Positions 35,631 through 45,600 of a stretch of 64,000 nt of DNA are shown piece by piece. A program made the position numbers and the translations under genes. Origin of the DNA: Mesorhizobium escarrei (GTDB lineage Bacteria; Pseudomonadota; Alphaproteobacteria; Rhizobiales; Rhizobiaceae); NCBI RefSeq assembly GCF_935825525.1, contig NZ_CAKXZT010000160.1, positions 90,002 through 154,001 on the forward strand, read 5' to 3'. How positions within the stretch are numbered: the stretch's first letter is position 1; every line of letters starts with the position of its first letter. The notes under the pieces were generated by a model that saw nothing but the letters and a program-made list of their open reading frames with translations, did not search any database and was not told the origin of the DNA.

Positions 35631-36980
35631 TCAAACCAACCCGGGGACCACGAAAACCAGCCAGGCGATGACGGGGCCGATGATGGCGATGAGCGCGCTG
35701 TAGATCAGCAAGGTCTTCAGCACGCCTTCGCGCTCTGCTTCCTGGGCATTGGCGACGACCAGCGCGCCGTTGGTCGAAAACGGACTGGTGTCGACGATGG
35801 TGGTGGAGATCGCGATCGCGGCGACCACGCCTATGGCACTGATCTGTCCCTGTAGAAGGAAGGGCACGGCCAGCGGAATGATGGCTCCCAGCAATGCCGT
35901 GGACGAGGCGAATGCCGATACGATGGCGCCGGTGAAGCAGAGGAGGAGTGCGACCAGCAGCGGCATGCCCAGGCTCGAAATGCCTTGGGCGACGTAGTCG
36001 ATCGTGCCGATCTTCTCCATGAGGCCGACATAGGTGATGATGCCGGCGATCAGGAGCACCGTCGACCAGCTGACCTTGTCGATCGCCGCCTTTTGGGTCT
36101 TCGGCGAGAGCAGCGCCAGCGCGACCGCGACAGTGATCGCAACCAGGCCGACATTGAACTTGAAGACAAGCGCGCCGATTGCGAGCGCGGTTAGGCCGAT
36201 CAAGGTCGTCAGCCTTTCCGTAGTCAGGCCGGAAAGCGCCGATACATTTTTGGCCTGCTCCTCAAAGACGTGATGGCTGATCGGAGTAGCCAGCGTGCCG
36301 CCGTGGCCGACGATTGACTGCGTCACGCCCTCGGGGTGGAGGTCAGGCAGCGGTCCCGAGGCGATCGAATACTTACGCAGCACCTTCGAGCCGCCGAAGA
36401 CGAAGAATACGAGGACGGCGATGGCCAGGTTGAAGAAGAAGCTGGAGAGAAACAGTGATGTCGGCGCGAACGGCAACCCCGCCTTTTCGACGATCTGGTT
36501 GGTGATGCCGCCATAGACGCTGATCGGCGAAAAGCCGCCCGCCTGTGCACCGTGAATAACCATCAATCCCATCATGACCGGATTGATGCGGTACTGGAAC
36601 GCAAAACCCAGCGCCACCGGGGCCAGGATGGCGACCGCCGCAGGTCCGAGCGCACCGAAGCCGGTGATGACGGCGGCGACCAGGAACATGACCCAGGGAA
36701 TCCACGCCACATGTCCGCGCACCAGTTTGACCGCGCCTTCGACCAGCCAATCGATAGTACCGTTGATCTGGGCGATGGCGAACAGGTAGGTGATGCCGAC
36801 CAGTGTCAGGAACAGGTCGCTCGGAAAGCCAGCAAATATCTCCGCCGGCTTCATAGCCATGATGAGCGAGCCGACCACAAAGGCGCATGCGAAGGCGAGC
36901 GCGCCCATATTGATCGGCTGGATGGTGGCAATCACGAACATGCCGACCAGCAGCGCGATTGACAGAATCTGGATGTTCAT
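35631..36980 (-). CDS. matC: malonate carrier MatC
   Basis: 449-aa transporter with about twelve TM segments. The N-terminus (NIQILSIALLVGMFVIATIQ) and block HGAQAGGFSPISVYGGITNQ match the MatC_N dicarboxylate-carrier family. ATG 36980 has gggaggaag upstream. It imports malonate for MatB. Gene order matA-matB-matC on one strand with divergent matR is that of the Rhizobium mat operon, which makes the assignment firm. Confidence 0.9.
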   Translation of the reverse strand: MNIQILSIALLVGMFVIATIQPINMGALAFACAFVVGSLIMAMKPAEIFAGFPSDLFLTLVGITYLFAIAQINGTIDWLVEGAVKLVRGHVAWIPWVMFLVAAVITGFGALGPAAVAILAPVALGFAFQYRINPVMMGLMVIHGAQAGGFSPISVYGGITNQIVEKAGLPFAPTSLFLSSFFFNLAIAVLVFFVFGGSKVLRKYSIASGPLPDLHPEGVTQSIVGHGGTLATPISHHVFEEQAKNVSALSGLTTERLTTLIGLTALAIGALVFKFNVGLVAITVAVALALLSPKTQKAAIDKVSWSTVLLIAGIITYVGLMEKIGTIDYVAQGISSLGMPLLVALLLCFTGAIVSAFASSTALLGAIIPLAVPFLLQGQISAIGVVAAIAISTTIVDTSPFSTNGALVVANAQEAEREGVLKTLLIYSALIAIIGPVIAWLVFVVPGLV

Positions 36981-37092
36981 AGCTTCCTCCCTCGGGAAAC
37001 GCCTTCAGGCGCCCGTTCTCATTTCCATCGGTTAGTAGATGAGCCTGCGTTGGTCTCGCTCCCAAGCCCCAACGCAGGGTAGTCAGCGCCTC

Positions 37093-38613
37093 CTAGGAGG
37101 CGGGCATGTAAAGGTTGCTGAACCGGTCGCGCAGAAGGTTCTTCTGCACCTTTCCCATGGTGTTGCGCGGAAGGTCCTCGGCGAAGATCACCCGTTTCGG
37201 CTGCTTGTAGCGCGCGAGGCGGTCGCGCAGCGCGTTGAGCACGGCCTTCTCGTCCATTGTGGCACCAGGCTTGAGCACCACGATGGCCGTCACCCCCTCC
37301 CCGAAATCCGGATGTGCAATGCCGATGACCGCACTCTCGGCGACGTCGTCGAGCCGGTCGATCTCACTCTCGACCTCCTTCGGATAAATATTATAGCCGC
37401 CGGAGATCACCAGGTCCTTGTCGCGTCCGACGATGTGGACATAGCCCGCCTCATCGATCTTGCCGAGGTCGCCGCTGATGAAATAGCCGTCCTTGGTGAA
37501 CTCCGCCGCCGTCTTTTCAGGCATCCGCCAATAACCCTTGAAAACGTTCGGGCCCTTGATCTCGATCATGCCGGTTTCGCCTGGTCCGAGCGTCTCGCCC
37601 GTGGCCGGATGGGTGACCCTCACCGACACGCCCGGGAGTGGGAAACCTACTGTCCCTGCCCTTCGCTCGCCGTCATAGGGGTTTGAGGTGTTCATGTTGG
37701 TTTCGGTCATGCCATAGCGTTCGAGAATGGCGTGACCGGTGCGCTGCTTGAATGCGGCGTGCGTTTCAGCCAGCAGCGGCGCCGAGCCGGAGATGAACAG
37801 CCGAATGTTGGCGACCGTCTCCCGGTTCAGGCCCTCATGCTGAAGCAACCGGACATAGAAGGTCGGCACGCCCATCATCAGCGTCGCCCGCGGCATCAGA
37901 GAAAGGATTTCCTCCGGCTCGAACTTTGGCAGCAGAAACATCGAGGCGCCGGCGATGAGCGTGACATTGGTCGCCACGAAGAGCCCATGCGTATGAAAAA
38001 TCGGCAGCGCGTGGATCAGCCGGTCGGCTGCCGTCACCTGCCAGCATGCACGCAGTGCTATTGCATTGGACAAAAGGTTGTCGTGCGTCAGCATTGCGCC
38101 CTTGGAACGGCCGGTGGTCCCAGATGTGTACAGGATCGCGGCGAGATCGTCAGGCGCGCGCGCCGCGTCGAGAAAATCGGCAGACTCGTCCCGGGCCAAC
38201 TCCATGAGCGACCCGGCGCCGTCCGCATCGAGCGTTTCGACAATCGCGCCGTAGCCGTGCGCGATCCTTTCGACATCAGCTCGCGACTTCGAGGAGACGA
38301 TGACGAGCCGCGGTTCCGCGTCACCGATAAAATAGTCGAGTTCGGCCAGCGTATAGGCGGTATTCAGCGGCAGATAGATCGCCCCGCAGCGCACGCATGC
38401 GAGATAGAGCATCAGAGCCAGCGGGCTCTTGTCCACCTGGACCGCGACGCGGTCGCCTGGGCGAACGCCGAGCACATCAATTGCGCTGGCGATCTGTCCG
38501 GAGAGCCGCAGCGCATCTGCATAGGTCCAACGGCGACCATCAATAGTCTCGATGAAAATCGACTCGCCTGACTTGGCGGATGCTCGCATGGCGTCGAACA
38601 GGTGATTGCTCAT
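37093..38613 (-). CDS. matB: malonyl-CoA synthetase MatB
   Basis: 506-aa adenylate-forming ligase that activates malonate with ATP and CoA. Motifs: AILYTSGTTGRSKGAML, YGMTETNMNTSNPY, GDLGKIDEAGYVHIVGRDKD, GGYNIYPKEVESEID and the catalytic Lys near the C-terminus in PRNTMGKVQKNLLRDRF. ATG 38613 is chosen because ggggaggag is five bases upstream; an ATG at 38628 overlaps that site. It lies 22 bases behind matA, so they share a transcript. Confidence 0.92.
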   Translation of the reverse strand: MSNHLFDAMRASAKSGESIFIETIDGRRWTYADALRLSGQIASAIDVLGVRPGDRVAVQVDKSPLALMLYLACVRCGAIYLPLNTAYTLAELDYFIGDAEPRLVIVSSKSRADVERIAHGYGAIVETLDADGAGSLMELARDESADFLDAARAPDDLAAILYTSGTTGRSKGAMLTHDNLLSNAIALRACWQVTAADRLIHALPIFHTHGLFVATNVTLIAGASMFLLPKFEPEEILSLMPRATLMMGVPTFYVRLLQHEGLNRETVANIRLFISGSAPLLAETHAAFKQRTGHAILERYGMTETNMNTSNPYDGERRAGTVGFPLPGVSVRVTHPATGETLGPGETGMIEIKGPNVFKGYWRMPEKTAAEFTKDGYFISGDLGKIDEAGYVHIVGRDKDLVISGGYNIYPKEVESEIDRLDDVAESAVIGIAHPDFGEGVTAIVVLKPGATMDEKAVLNALRDRLARYKQPKRVIFAEDLPRNTMGKVQKNLLRDRFSNLYMPAS

Positions 38614-38635
38614 TGAACTCCTCCCCATTTGCTTA

Positions 38636-40030
38636 TCAGGTTTTCTGCATTTCGGTGCGGCGTCGACGAACCGGGGCGCCGATACCAGTGTCGGTCGAAC
38701 CGGTTACCGCCAGCTTTCTCACCTCCGGCGAAGCAGCGATCTCGCCATGTTGCGCCAAGGCTTCGTGGTTCGCCTCGATGTCGTCCAACTTGTATAGGTA
38801 ATTGACCATCAAGCCGTGGGACTGCCGCATCGCCTTGGCGGAGCGATCGGCGAGGAAGTTCAGCCGTTCAAGGCGAGCGCCGTTGCCCAAATGAAAACGC
38901 GCCACAGGATCGACCGGCCGTCTGCCGGTCGCACGTTCCCTAACGAAATAGCGTGCGGCGAGCGGGAGAAGCACAGCTTCAACGACCCGTGCCTTCTGCG
39001 GATTGTCCGCCCAACTCGGATCGTCCAGCAGCTCGAGCGTTTTGAGGGCCTGATCATCGAGGCTGGCATCGGCCGCCTTGCGCAGTCTTGCCAGCCAGCC
39101 AGCGAAACCCGGAACCGGCGACAGCGTCACGAAAGTCTTCAAGCCAGGCAGGTCGCGGCGCAAATCCTCCACCACCTGCTTGATCAGAAAGTTCCCGAAA
39201 GAGATGCCACGAAGTCCGTCCTGGCAGTTGGAGATCGAATAGAAAACAGCGGTGGTGGCGTCCTGGGCCGTGATCGGCGAACGGTTTACATCGAGCACAT
39301 CAGCGATGGCGGAGGGAATCGCCTTGGTCAGCGCAACCTCAACGAAGATCAGCGGATCGTCTGCGAGCCGCGGGTGGAAGAACGCAAAGCACCTGCGGTC
39401 GGCTGGAGCTAGCCTCCGCCGCAGTTCCTCCCAGCCGGCGATTTCGTGCACCGCCTCGTATCTGATAATCTTCTCCAGGATGTCGGCTGGCGTTGACCAG
39501 TCGATCGGACGCAGGGTCAGAAAACCGCGGTTGAACCATGAGCCGAACAGGTGGGCGAAGTCGGCATCGACGGCGCGAAACGGTTCCGTTGCATCCTTCA
39601 TGGCTAATAGGCGCTCGCGCATCTCCACCAGCCTTGCCGTGCCTCTGGGGGCGAGGTTCAGTCTGCGCACCAGTTCCTGGCGACGCGGCTCGGCGGCTTG
39701 GTGCAGTTCGATGACGGCGTCCGAACTCCTGTCGCTGCGGTAGCGCTCGATGGCTTTGTCAAGCTTGGCGATGTCCGGGCCGAACTGTTGGTGCAGCATA
39801 CGCACGAAGTCTTGCTGACCGGCAGCGTCCAGTTGGGTCCAGCGCTGAAGCACCTCGGCGGCCAATGCCATGCCCGAGGCTTCGCCCCGGCTGGACAAAA
39901 GCATGTCGCAGAGCGTTTCGATTTTGGTCTCGGCTTGGACCGGCTCGCTGCGCGCCCCTGCCGCAAGCAGCCTGCGGCCGCGATCGGTGATGCTTTGCAC
40001 CATATCGCTAAAGAACGAGATGCCTGCCAT
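38636..40030 (-). CDS. matA: malonyl-CoA decarboxylase MatA
   Basis: 464-aa MCD-family enzyme converting malonyl-CoA to acetyl-CoA and CO2. Conserved blocks: FFHPRLADDPLIFVEVALT, FYSISNCQDGLRGISFGNFL, TLSPVPGFAGWL, DPVARFHLGNGARLERLN. The first 170 residues are the helical oligomerisation domain. ATG 40030 with ggaggg upstream is preferred to the 29-codon longer frame. First gene of matABC; its promoter faces matR across about 200 bases with two operator-like sites. Confidence 0.92.
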   Translation of the reverse strand: MAGISFFSDMVQSITDRGRRLLAAGARSEPVQAETKIETLCDMLLSSRGEASGMALAAEVLQRWTQLDAAGQQDFVRMLHQQFGPDIAKLDKAIERYRSDRSSDAVIELHQAAEPRRQELVRRLNLAPRGTARLVEMRERLLAMKDATEPFRAVDADFAHLFGSWFNRGFLTLRPIDWSTPADILEKIIRYEAVHEIAGWEELRRRLAPADRRCFAFFHPRLADDPLIFVEVALTKAIPSAIADVLDVNRSPITAQDATTAVFYSISNCQDGLRGISFGNFLIKQVVEDLRRDLPGLKTFVTLSPVPGFAGWLARLRKAADASLDDQALKTLELLDDPSWADNPQKARVVEAVLLPLAARYFVRERATGRRPVDPVARFHLGNGARLERLNFLADRSAKAMRQSHGLMVNYLYKLDDIEANHEALAQHGEIAASPEVRKLAVTGSTDTGIGAPVRRRRTEMQKT

Positions 40031-40160
40031 GTCGGAGTCCCTCCTGGCAAAGTCGAAATCGGCGCAAGCAGACTCTCCGCGCGGTCTCGACGCGTGCTGG
40101 TGCTCGGATGCGTCCACCCATTTGTGTGCGACTTGCCTTTAGTGGTATCGTTCTTAAACA

Positions 40161-40196
40161 TTCTTGTACGCAAAGTCAACGTTCTTGCATACAAGA
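40161..40196. promoter_or_regulatory. paired operator-like sites in the matA-matR gap
   Basis: Two similar elements: ttcttgtacgcaaag (40161-40175) and tcttgcatacaaga (40183-40196). The latter is a dyad (CTTG-N4-CAAG) that resembles the site bound by MatR in Rhizobium. Their 22-base spacing puts both on the same face of the helix. The sites cover codons that a longer matR frame from 40164 would use, which supports the downstream start 40227. Confidence 0.6.
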
Positions 40197-40226
40197 TTTA
40201 TCATGTTGCATTGGAAGGCCGAAAAA

Positions 40227-40877
40227 ATGTCGGAGAATGTCGTTCAGCGCCTACGTGACGAGATTGAAAACGGCATCATCTCGAACGACTTCGCCCCCGG
40301 TGCGCGGCTGGACGAGGTGCAATTGGCAACACGCTTCGGCGTCTCGAGAACGCCGGTGCGCGAGGCGCTGATGCAGTTGAACGCAATCGGGCTGGTGGAG
40401 ATCCGGCCGCGCCGGGGTGCCGTGGTGATCGATCCGGGACCGCACCGCATTTTCGAGATGTTCGAGGTGATGGCGGAACTTGAAGGTTTGGCCGGTTCGT
40501 TGGCCGCGCGACGGTTCACCGATACCGATCGCACAGCCATCCTGGTAGCGCATGCAGATTGCGAGCGTTCGTCTTCGGCCGGCAACAGCGACGCCTACTA
40601 TTATGATAACGAGCGCTTTCACAAAGCTATCTACGCTGCCAGCCACAGCGGTTTTCTGGCCGAGCAGTGCGTCGCACTGCATCGCCGTCTGCAGCCCTAC
40701 AGGCGTCTGCAACTGCGCGTGCGCAACCGCGTTGCCACGTCGTTCGCCGAGCATGGCGCGATCGTGGAAGCAATCCTCGCCGGCGAGGCGGAGCAGGCGC
40801 GCACGCTGCTGCGCCAGCATGTCAGCATCCAGGGCGAACGTTTCAGCGATCTTGTAGCGACGCTGGCGAGCAGATAG
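40227..40877 (+). CDS. matR: GntR-family (FCD) regulator MatR
   Basis: 216 aa: winged helix (LDEVQLATRFGVSRTPVREA, LMQLNAIGLVEIRPRRGAVV) and an all-helical FCD ligand domain with metal-site residues (DNERFHKAIYAASHSGF, HGAIVEAILAGEAEQA). Divergent from matABC, hence MatR, a malonate-responsive repressor. ATG 40227 with ggaagg eight bases upstream is the best start; ATG 40203 lacks such a site. Confidence 0.87.
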   Translation: MSENVVQRLRDEIENGIISNDFAPGARLDEVQLATRFGVSRTPVREALMQLNAIGLVEIRPRRGAVVIDPGPHRIFEMFEVMAELEGLAGSLAARRFTDTDRTAILVAHADCERSSSAGNSDAYYYDNERFHKAIYAASHSGFLAEQCVALHRRLQPYRRLQLRVRNRVATSFAEHGAIVEAILAGEAEQARTLLRQHVSIQGERFSDLVATLASR

Positions 40878-41030
40878 TCCGTCGCAAGTCGGGCCTCTCG
40901 CCTTTCACCGCCGCCTCAATGAAGCCAAGCCGCATGCCGGGGCAGGCATGGCAGCGGGCGTGCATTTGACCTTATGCGCGCGTGGAATGCGCGCGGTCTG
41001 CCGGCGGCGGACGCCATTATTTTGTGAGGC

Positions 41031-41360
41031 ATGACGGACGAGAGAAAACGACAAGCCCCGATTTCCTACCGGCCGCCGGAAGAACTCCGCGAGGAGTTCC
41101 GGGCGCGCGTTGAAAAGTCGGGCCTGTCCGTCAATGCCTTCATCACCGCCTCCATCTTCGGCGCTCCTGCGCCCCGGCAGGCGCGGCGGCCGGCTGTCGA
41201 GCATCGCGAGGTCGCCCGTCTCTTGGCCGAGACGGCGCGCCTGCATGACCGGCTGCAAGCGATGGCCGGGGGCCATGATCCGGCGCTGCTCGATGAGGCC
41301 GTGCGCGATCTTCGTGAAATCCGTGCCGCCTGTCTTGTTGCCCTGGGGCGCTCTCCATGA
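41031..41360 (+). CDS. MobC-like relaxosome accessory protein
   Basis: 109-aa small basic protein. The N-terminal PISYRPPEELREEFRARVEK, then SGLSVNAFITASIFG, is a ribbon-helix-helix DNA-binding unit, and the rest is helical. Proteins of this type occur immediately before relaxase genes in mobilisable rhizobial plasmids and integrative elements. Here the stop overlaps the start of a relaxase remnant by four bases (41357-41360). It is intact but probably orphaned. Confidence 0.65.
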   Translation: MTDERKRQAPISYRPPEELREEFRARVEKSGLSVNAFITASIFGAPAPRQARRPAVEHREVARLLAETARLHDRLQAMAGGHDPALLDEAVRDLREIRAACLVALGRSP

Positions 41361-41440
41361 TCCCCAAGGCGAGCCAGCGCAGCGGCGGGCAGGATCTCGC
41401 GACCCATCTGCTGAACGCCCTCGACAACGAGTATGTCGAG
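41357..41440 (+). pseudogene. relaxase N-terminal stub
   Basis: 28 codons from ATG 41357 (MIPKASQRSGGQDLATHLLN, then ALDNEYVEV) match the start of VirD2-like relaxases that follow MobC-like genes. At about 41440 the reading enters an N-terminally truncated IS256 transposase in another frame. The catalytic Tyr/His parts are gone and no relaxase sequence reappears beyond the IS. Confidence 0.6.
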
Positions 41441-42528
41441 GTGCCGGGAACGCGACTGGGAGACGCGGGCCGGGACGGTCGAGCTGCGCATTCCCAAGCT
41501 CAGGAAGGGCTCCTACTTCCCAGGTTTCCTGGCGCGCCGCATGGCCGAGAAGGCGCTGACCGCCGTCATCCAGGAAGCCTACGTCCAGGGCATCTCGACG
41601 CGCTCGGTCGACGACCTGGTCAAGGCCATGGGCATGGGCGGCATCTCCAAGAGCCAGGTCTCGCGGCTGTGCGAAGAGATCGACGGCAAGGTGAAGGCGT
41701 TCCTCGAACGGCCGATCGAGGGCGATTGGCCATACCTGTGGATCGACGCCACCTATCTGAAGGTGCGGCGCGGCGGGCGCATCGTCTCGGTCGCCGTCAT
41801 CATCGCGGTCGGCGTCAACGCGGACGGCCGGCGCGAGGTGCTGGGCATGGAGATCGGCACCTCGGAGGCCGAACCGATCTGGACGGAGTTCCTGCGCAAG
41901 CTGACCCGGCGCGGCCTGCGCGGCGTCAAGCTCGTCGTCTCGGATGCGCACGAGGGCCTCAAGAGCGCCGTCACCAAGGTGCTGTCGGCGACATGGCAGC
42001 GCTGTCGCGTTCACTTCATGAGGAACGTGCTGGCCCATGCCGGCAAGAGCGGCCGCAGGGTTGTCTCGGCCTTCATCGCTACCGCTTTCGCTCAGGAGAC
42101 CGCCGAGGCGGCGAGCGTGCAATGGCGCGCAGTCGCCGACCAGATCCGGCCCAAGGTGCCCAAGCTGGCGACAATCATGGATGACGCCGAGCCTGATGTG
42201 CTCGCCTACATGACCTTCCCGAAGGAGCATCGCGCCAAGCTCCACTCGACAAATCCCATCGAGCGTCTCAACGGCGAGATCAAGCGACGCACAGAGGTCG
42301 TCGGAATCTTCCCCAACGACGACGCCATCGTGCGCCTCGTCGGCGCAATCCTGCTCGAACAAAACGATGAATGGGCCGTGCAGCGGGCCAGATACATGAC
42401 GCTGGAAACCATCAACCAGATGAGCGATGATCCCCTGATCAGCCTGCCAGCCGTGGCGCGCTGATCAGCCCGGCCCATGCCGGACAGCACGGCGACCAAA
42501 GCCGTCAGCTACACCACGCCACGGGACA
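41441..42528 (+). mobile_element. left-truncated IS256-family element
   Basis: Contains the C-terminal two-thirds of an IS256 (Mutator-type) transposase and a right end at about 42505-42528 (gtcagctacaccacgccac, ggg). The left end and first third of the transposase are missing; sequence joins directly to the relaxase stub. No left inverted repeat or target duplication can be seen. The insertion therefore was followed by, or produced, a deletion. Confidence 0.65.
41445..42464 (+). pseudogene. IS256-family transposase, N-terminally truncated
   Basis: About 340 residues remain of some 400-420. The reading picks up at RERDWETRAGTVELRIPKL, the conserved block before the catalytic domain. DDE-type motifs remain: LWIDATYLKVRRGGRIVSVA (first Asp), KLVVSDAHEGLK (second Asp), and STNPIERLNGEIKRR (Glu), with the C/H-rich WQRCRVHFMRN. 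With the N-terminal DNA-binding part deleted it is unlikely to be functional, though the frame is open to an upstream ATG at 41433. Confidence 0.75.
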
Positions 42529-42646
42529 CGATCATTGCGGTTCAGCAAGGCAGAATTTTTGAACGCCAGAACTGCCATTCGCTCTTAGCTCGGAACGGCT
42601 GACGCCGACCATCGGGTGGTGAGGTCGACAGCGCATTGGAGCGATA

Positions 42647-45600
42647 TCAGCTTGGACAGTCGCCAACTTCACCTTCAACAGGAAGGAAGAAACGTCGCCG
42701 TTCGCAGGCGGTCAGTTCGCGTGGAACAATCCCACGTGCGGAGTCAATGAGGTCCAGAGGTGTTTGGAACGCGCGAATTATTCGGACGCTATCATCACCG
42801 GACACGATTGCGATCCTCGTTCCATCGGAATTGAAAGCCGCCCGCATCAGCGCCGGTCGGTTGGCCTCGTCCTCCCGGCTGGCAAGCACTGCGATCTCAC
42901 GCCCCGACTGCGCCGCCCAGAGCCTGACCGTGCGATCCTGAGACGACGTCGTCACGACATACAAACCGTTCGGACTGATTTGCGCGCTGTCCACTGCGCC
43001 GCTGTGACCCCTGAGAACGACCTTTTCTGTTCCTACCGGAACGCTCCAGATTCGAACGGTCCCATCGCGTGAGGCAGTTAGCAGAGACTGACCGTCCTGG
43101 CTGAACGCGACTGCTGTCAGCTCGTCGCTGTGGCCCTTCAGCGTCGCGACACTGTTTCCGTCCTTGATCGACCAGATCCGCGCGGTGCGGTCGAGTGAGC
43201 CCGTGACAACCAGTTGGCCGTCTGGACTGAAAGCGGCCCCGGTGATTCGGTTCTGATGCCCGATGAGAACCTTGAATTCAGTTCCGTCCGTCTTCAAAAG
43301 GTGGGCAGCGTTGTCGTCCGTCGCGGTAAGGACGAGATTCCCGACCCGGCCGAAAATCGCCTGTGGCAACTTCCCGCTTGTCTTGATGGTGGCCAGTTCG
43401 GCGCCGCTTGCCGCGTCCCACAACTGTGCGGTACCGTGAGCCGAACCCGTCGCTAACAGGTCTCCCTTGGGACTAAATTGAACTTGAAGTAGCCCGTCAC
43501 GAGATTTGAGCTGCGCGACCTCGCGTCTGCTTGCAACGTCCCAAACAAGAACTCGGCCCCCAAGAGATGCGGTTGCAACGCGACTTCCATCAGGGCTGAA
43601 CGCCGCACTTTGGACAGTTTCGTGCGTGTCAAGCTCGGCTATCTGACGTCCGCTTACAACCTCCCACAGGTGCGCTGCGCTATCCCCACCTCCAGTCAAA
43701 AGGTGCGCATTGTCGGGACTAAAGACCGCAAAGGTCGGCGGATATTCATGGGACAGCGCAGTTGCCAGAACCCCGTCGATATCCCAGAGCCGAGCGGTGC
43801 GATCGTGCGATGCAGTGAGAAGAATGCTGTTGTTAACTGGGCTGAATTCCACGTGCTCGACCAAGGCGTCGTGGCCGATGATGGTGGTGAGCAGCGACGT
43901 GCTCTCGACATCCCAAATACGAACCGTGCCGTTGAGGGAAGCGGCAGCCAAGAACCGATCGTCTCGGCTGAAGACGCTGTTCATCTCCTGATCGCGCTCA
44001 TCCGGGCCCATGTAACTTAGTTTGAGCCCCGAGGACTCCTGGCCGAGCACGCCAAGCAAATTACCCGAGATTCCGTCCCAGAGTCGTGCGCTACCATCGA
44101 GTGATACCGTCGCAATTCGACGGCCGTCGTGACTGAACATTACGCCTTGTAATTGTGTGTCGCTCTTGTGACCGGCCAATTTCGCAATTTCCATGCCTTT
44201 CGACACGTCCCAAAGATGCGAAAGGAAAGGGAATGAAATTGGGCCCCACGAGCTTATCAGGATCCGGCTTCCGTCCGGGCTGAATGCGACGCTGTACGGC
44301 CAAGCGTTAACCCGCAGAGTCCGGTTCAGTTTGCCATCTTCCGCATTCCAGATAAGAACGGAGCGTCGATCGCCTGCTGCGATTGCGAAGCTCTGGCCAT
44401 CGGGACTAAAGCTAGCCAGGGAGGAGCTTCCACGTCTCTCTACACTTAGGATTTTCCTTCCGGTTTGAGCGTCCCAGAGTGATGCATCGCTGTTCTCCCC
44501 CGCTGTCAGCACCCGGGTGCCGTTTGGGCTGAAAATCGCAGTAGGAAAATTGCCGACCGGCTGAAGTAAAAAGAGCTGCTCCCCTGAGGTGGCGTTCCAG
44601 ATGCGCGCGGTGCCATCTCTAGCAACTGTAATGACGCGGCTTCCGTCCGGGCTGAACTCGGCTCTCTCAACGGCGCCTTGGTGGCCCTTCAGAACCGCAG
44701 TCTCGGTACCATTCAGGGCGTCCCAAATGCGTGCCGTCGCGTCATGCGATGAGGTGACAATGCGGTCGCCGGTCCGATTGAAAGCTGCATGTGTCACACT
44801 GGCGTCTTGGTGGAAGATCCTCGTTTGACGATGTGCTAACAAAGCCTTGTAAAGCGCGGCCTCCGCATCAACGATGTACGGGCGTCTGTTTTCAGATGTG
44901 CCCGTCGGCAGCGCTTCGAGCGCCAGCAAAACCGCGGCCTCAGTATTACCGCTCGTTGCGGTTTGCTGCGAAAGAAACGCAAGCGAAAGAGACTGGTTGC
45001 GCAGCGCCTGGTCTCGCGCCTCAAGGGCCTTCCTCTCGGCCGACCTGGCCTTGTTCGCGCTCATTTGCGCCAGCACCGCCTGCCGCATTGCTTCCTGCTG
45101 TCCTCTGAACCCAATGAATGCGCCTGCTCCAGCCAAGAGAGCCAACACCGTCGCGACAATGGCCGCATAGCGCGTACGTCGTGCCAGCTGTATCGCAGCA
45201 GTTGCTGCCAGATCCCGACGCTCAGCTTCTCCCGCGAGCCGGTCGGCCTCGCGCTCCAAGCGTTCGCGTCTTGCTACTTCAGCAGCCTCGATCAGTGCCC
45301 GCTCTGCTTGCCGGTCCTTCTCCTCTCTCTCCTTCTGGGCACGTGAGGACGCCTCGATGTATTCAACCACTTGATCGTCGACTTCCTGGCGTCTCGACAG
45401 CAGCAATTCCTCGCCCTCGGCGAGACGCTTGCCGGACGGCAGCAAAAGATCGCGGTTCTTGTTGTCCGAGTGCCATCGATGGGCGTCAGCCTTGAGCCGA
45501 GCCCGCGTCTCGAGGAAGCTCCTATTCGCGTTGACAATGTCGCTGGCGCGCGGCCAGCGGCTGAGCAGCGCTTCATGGGCCACGCGGACGAAGACATGGC

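Noticed and set aside
41357..42184. 275-aa frame as a novel fusion protein
   Set aside because: Only its first 28 residues are relaxase-like; the rest is the IS256 transposase read out of frame.
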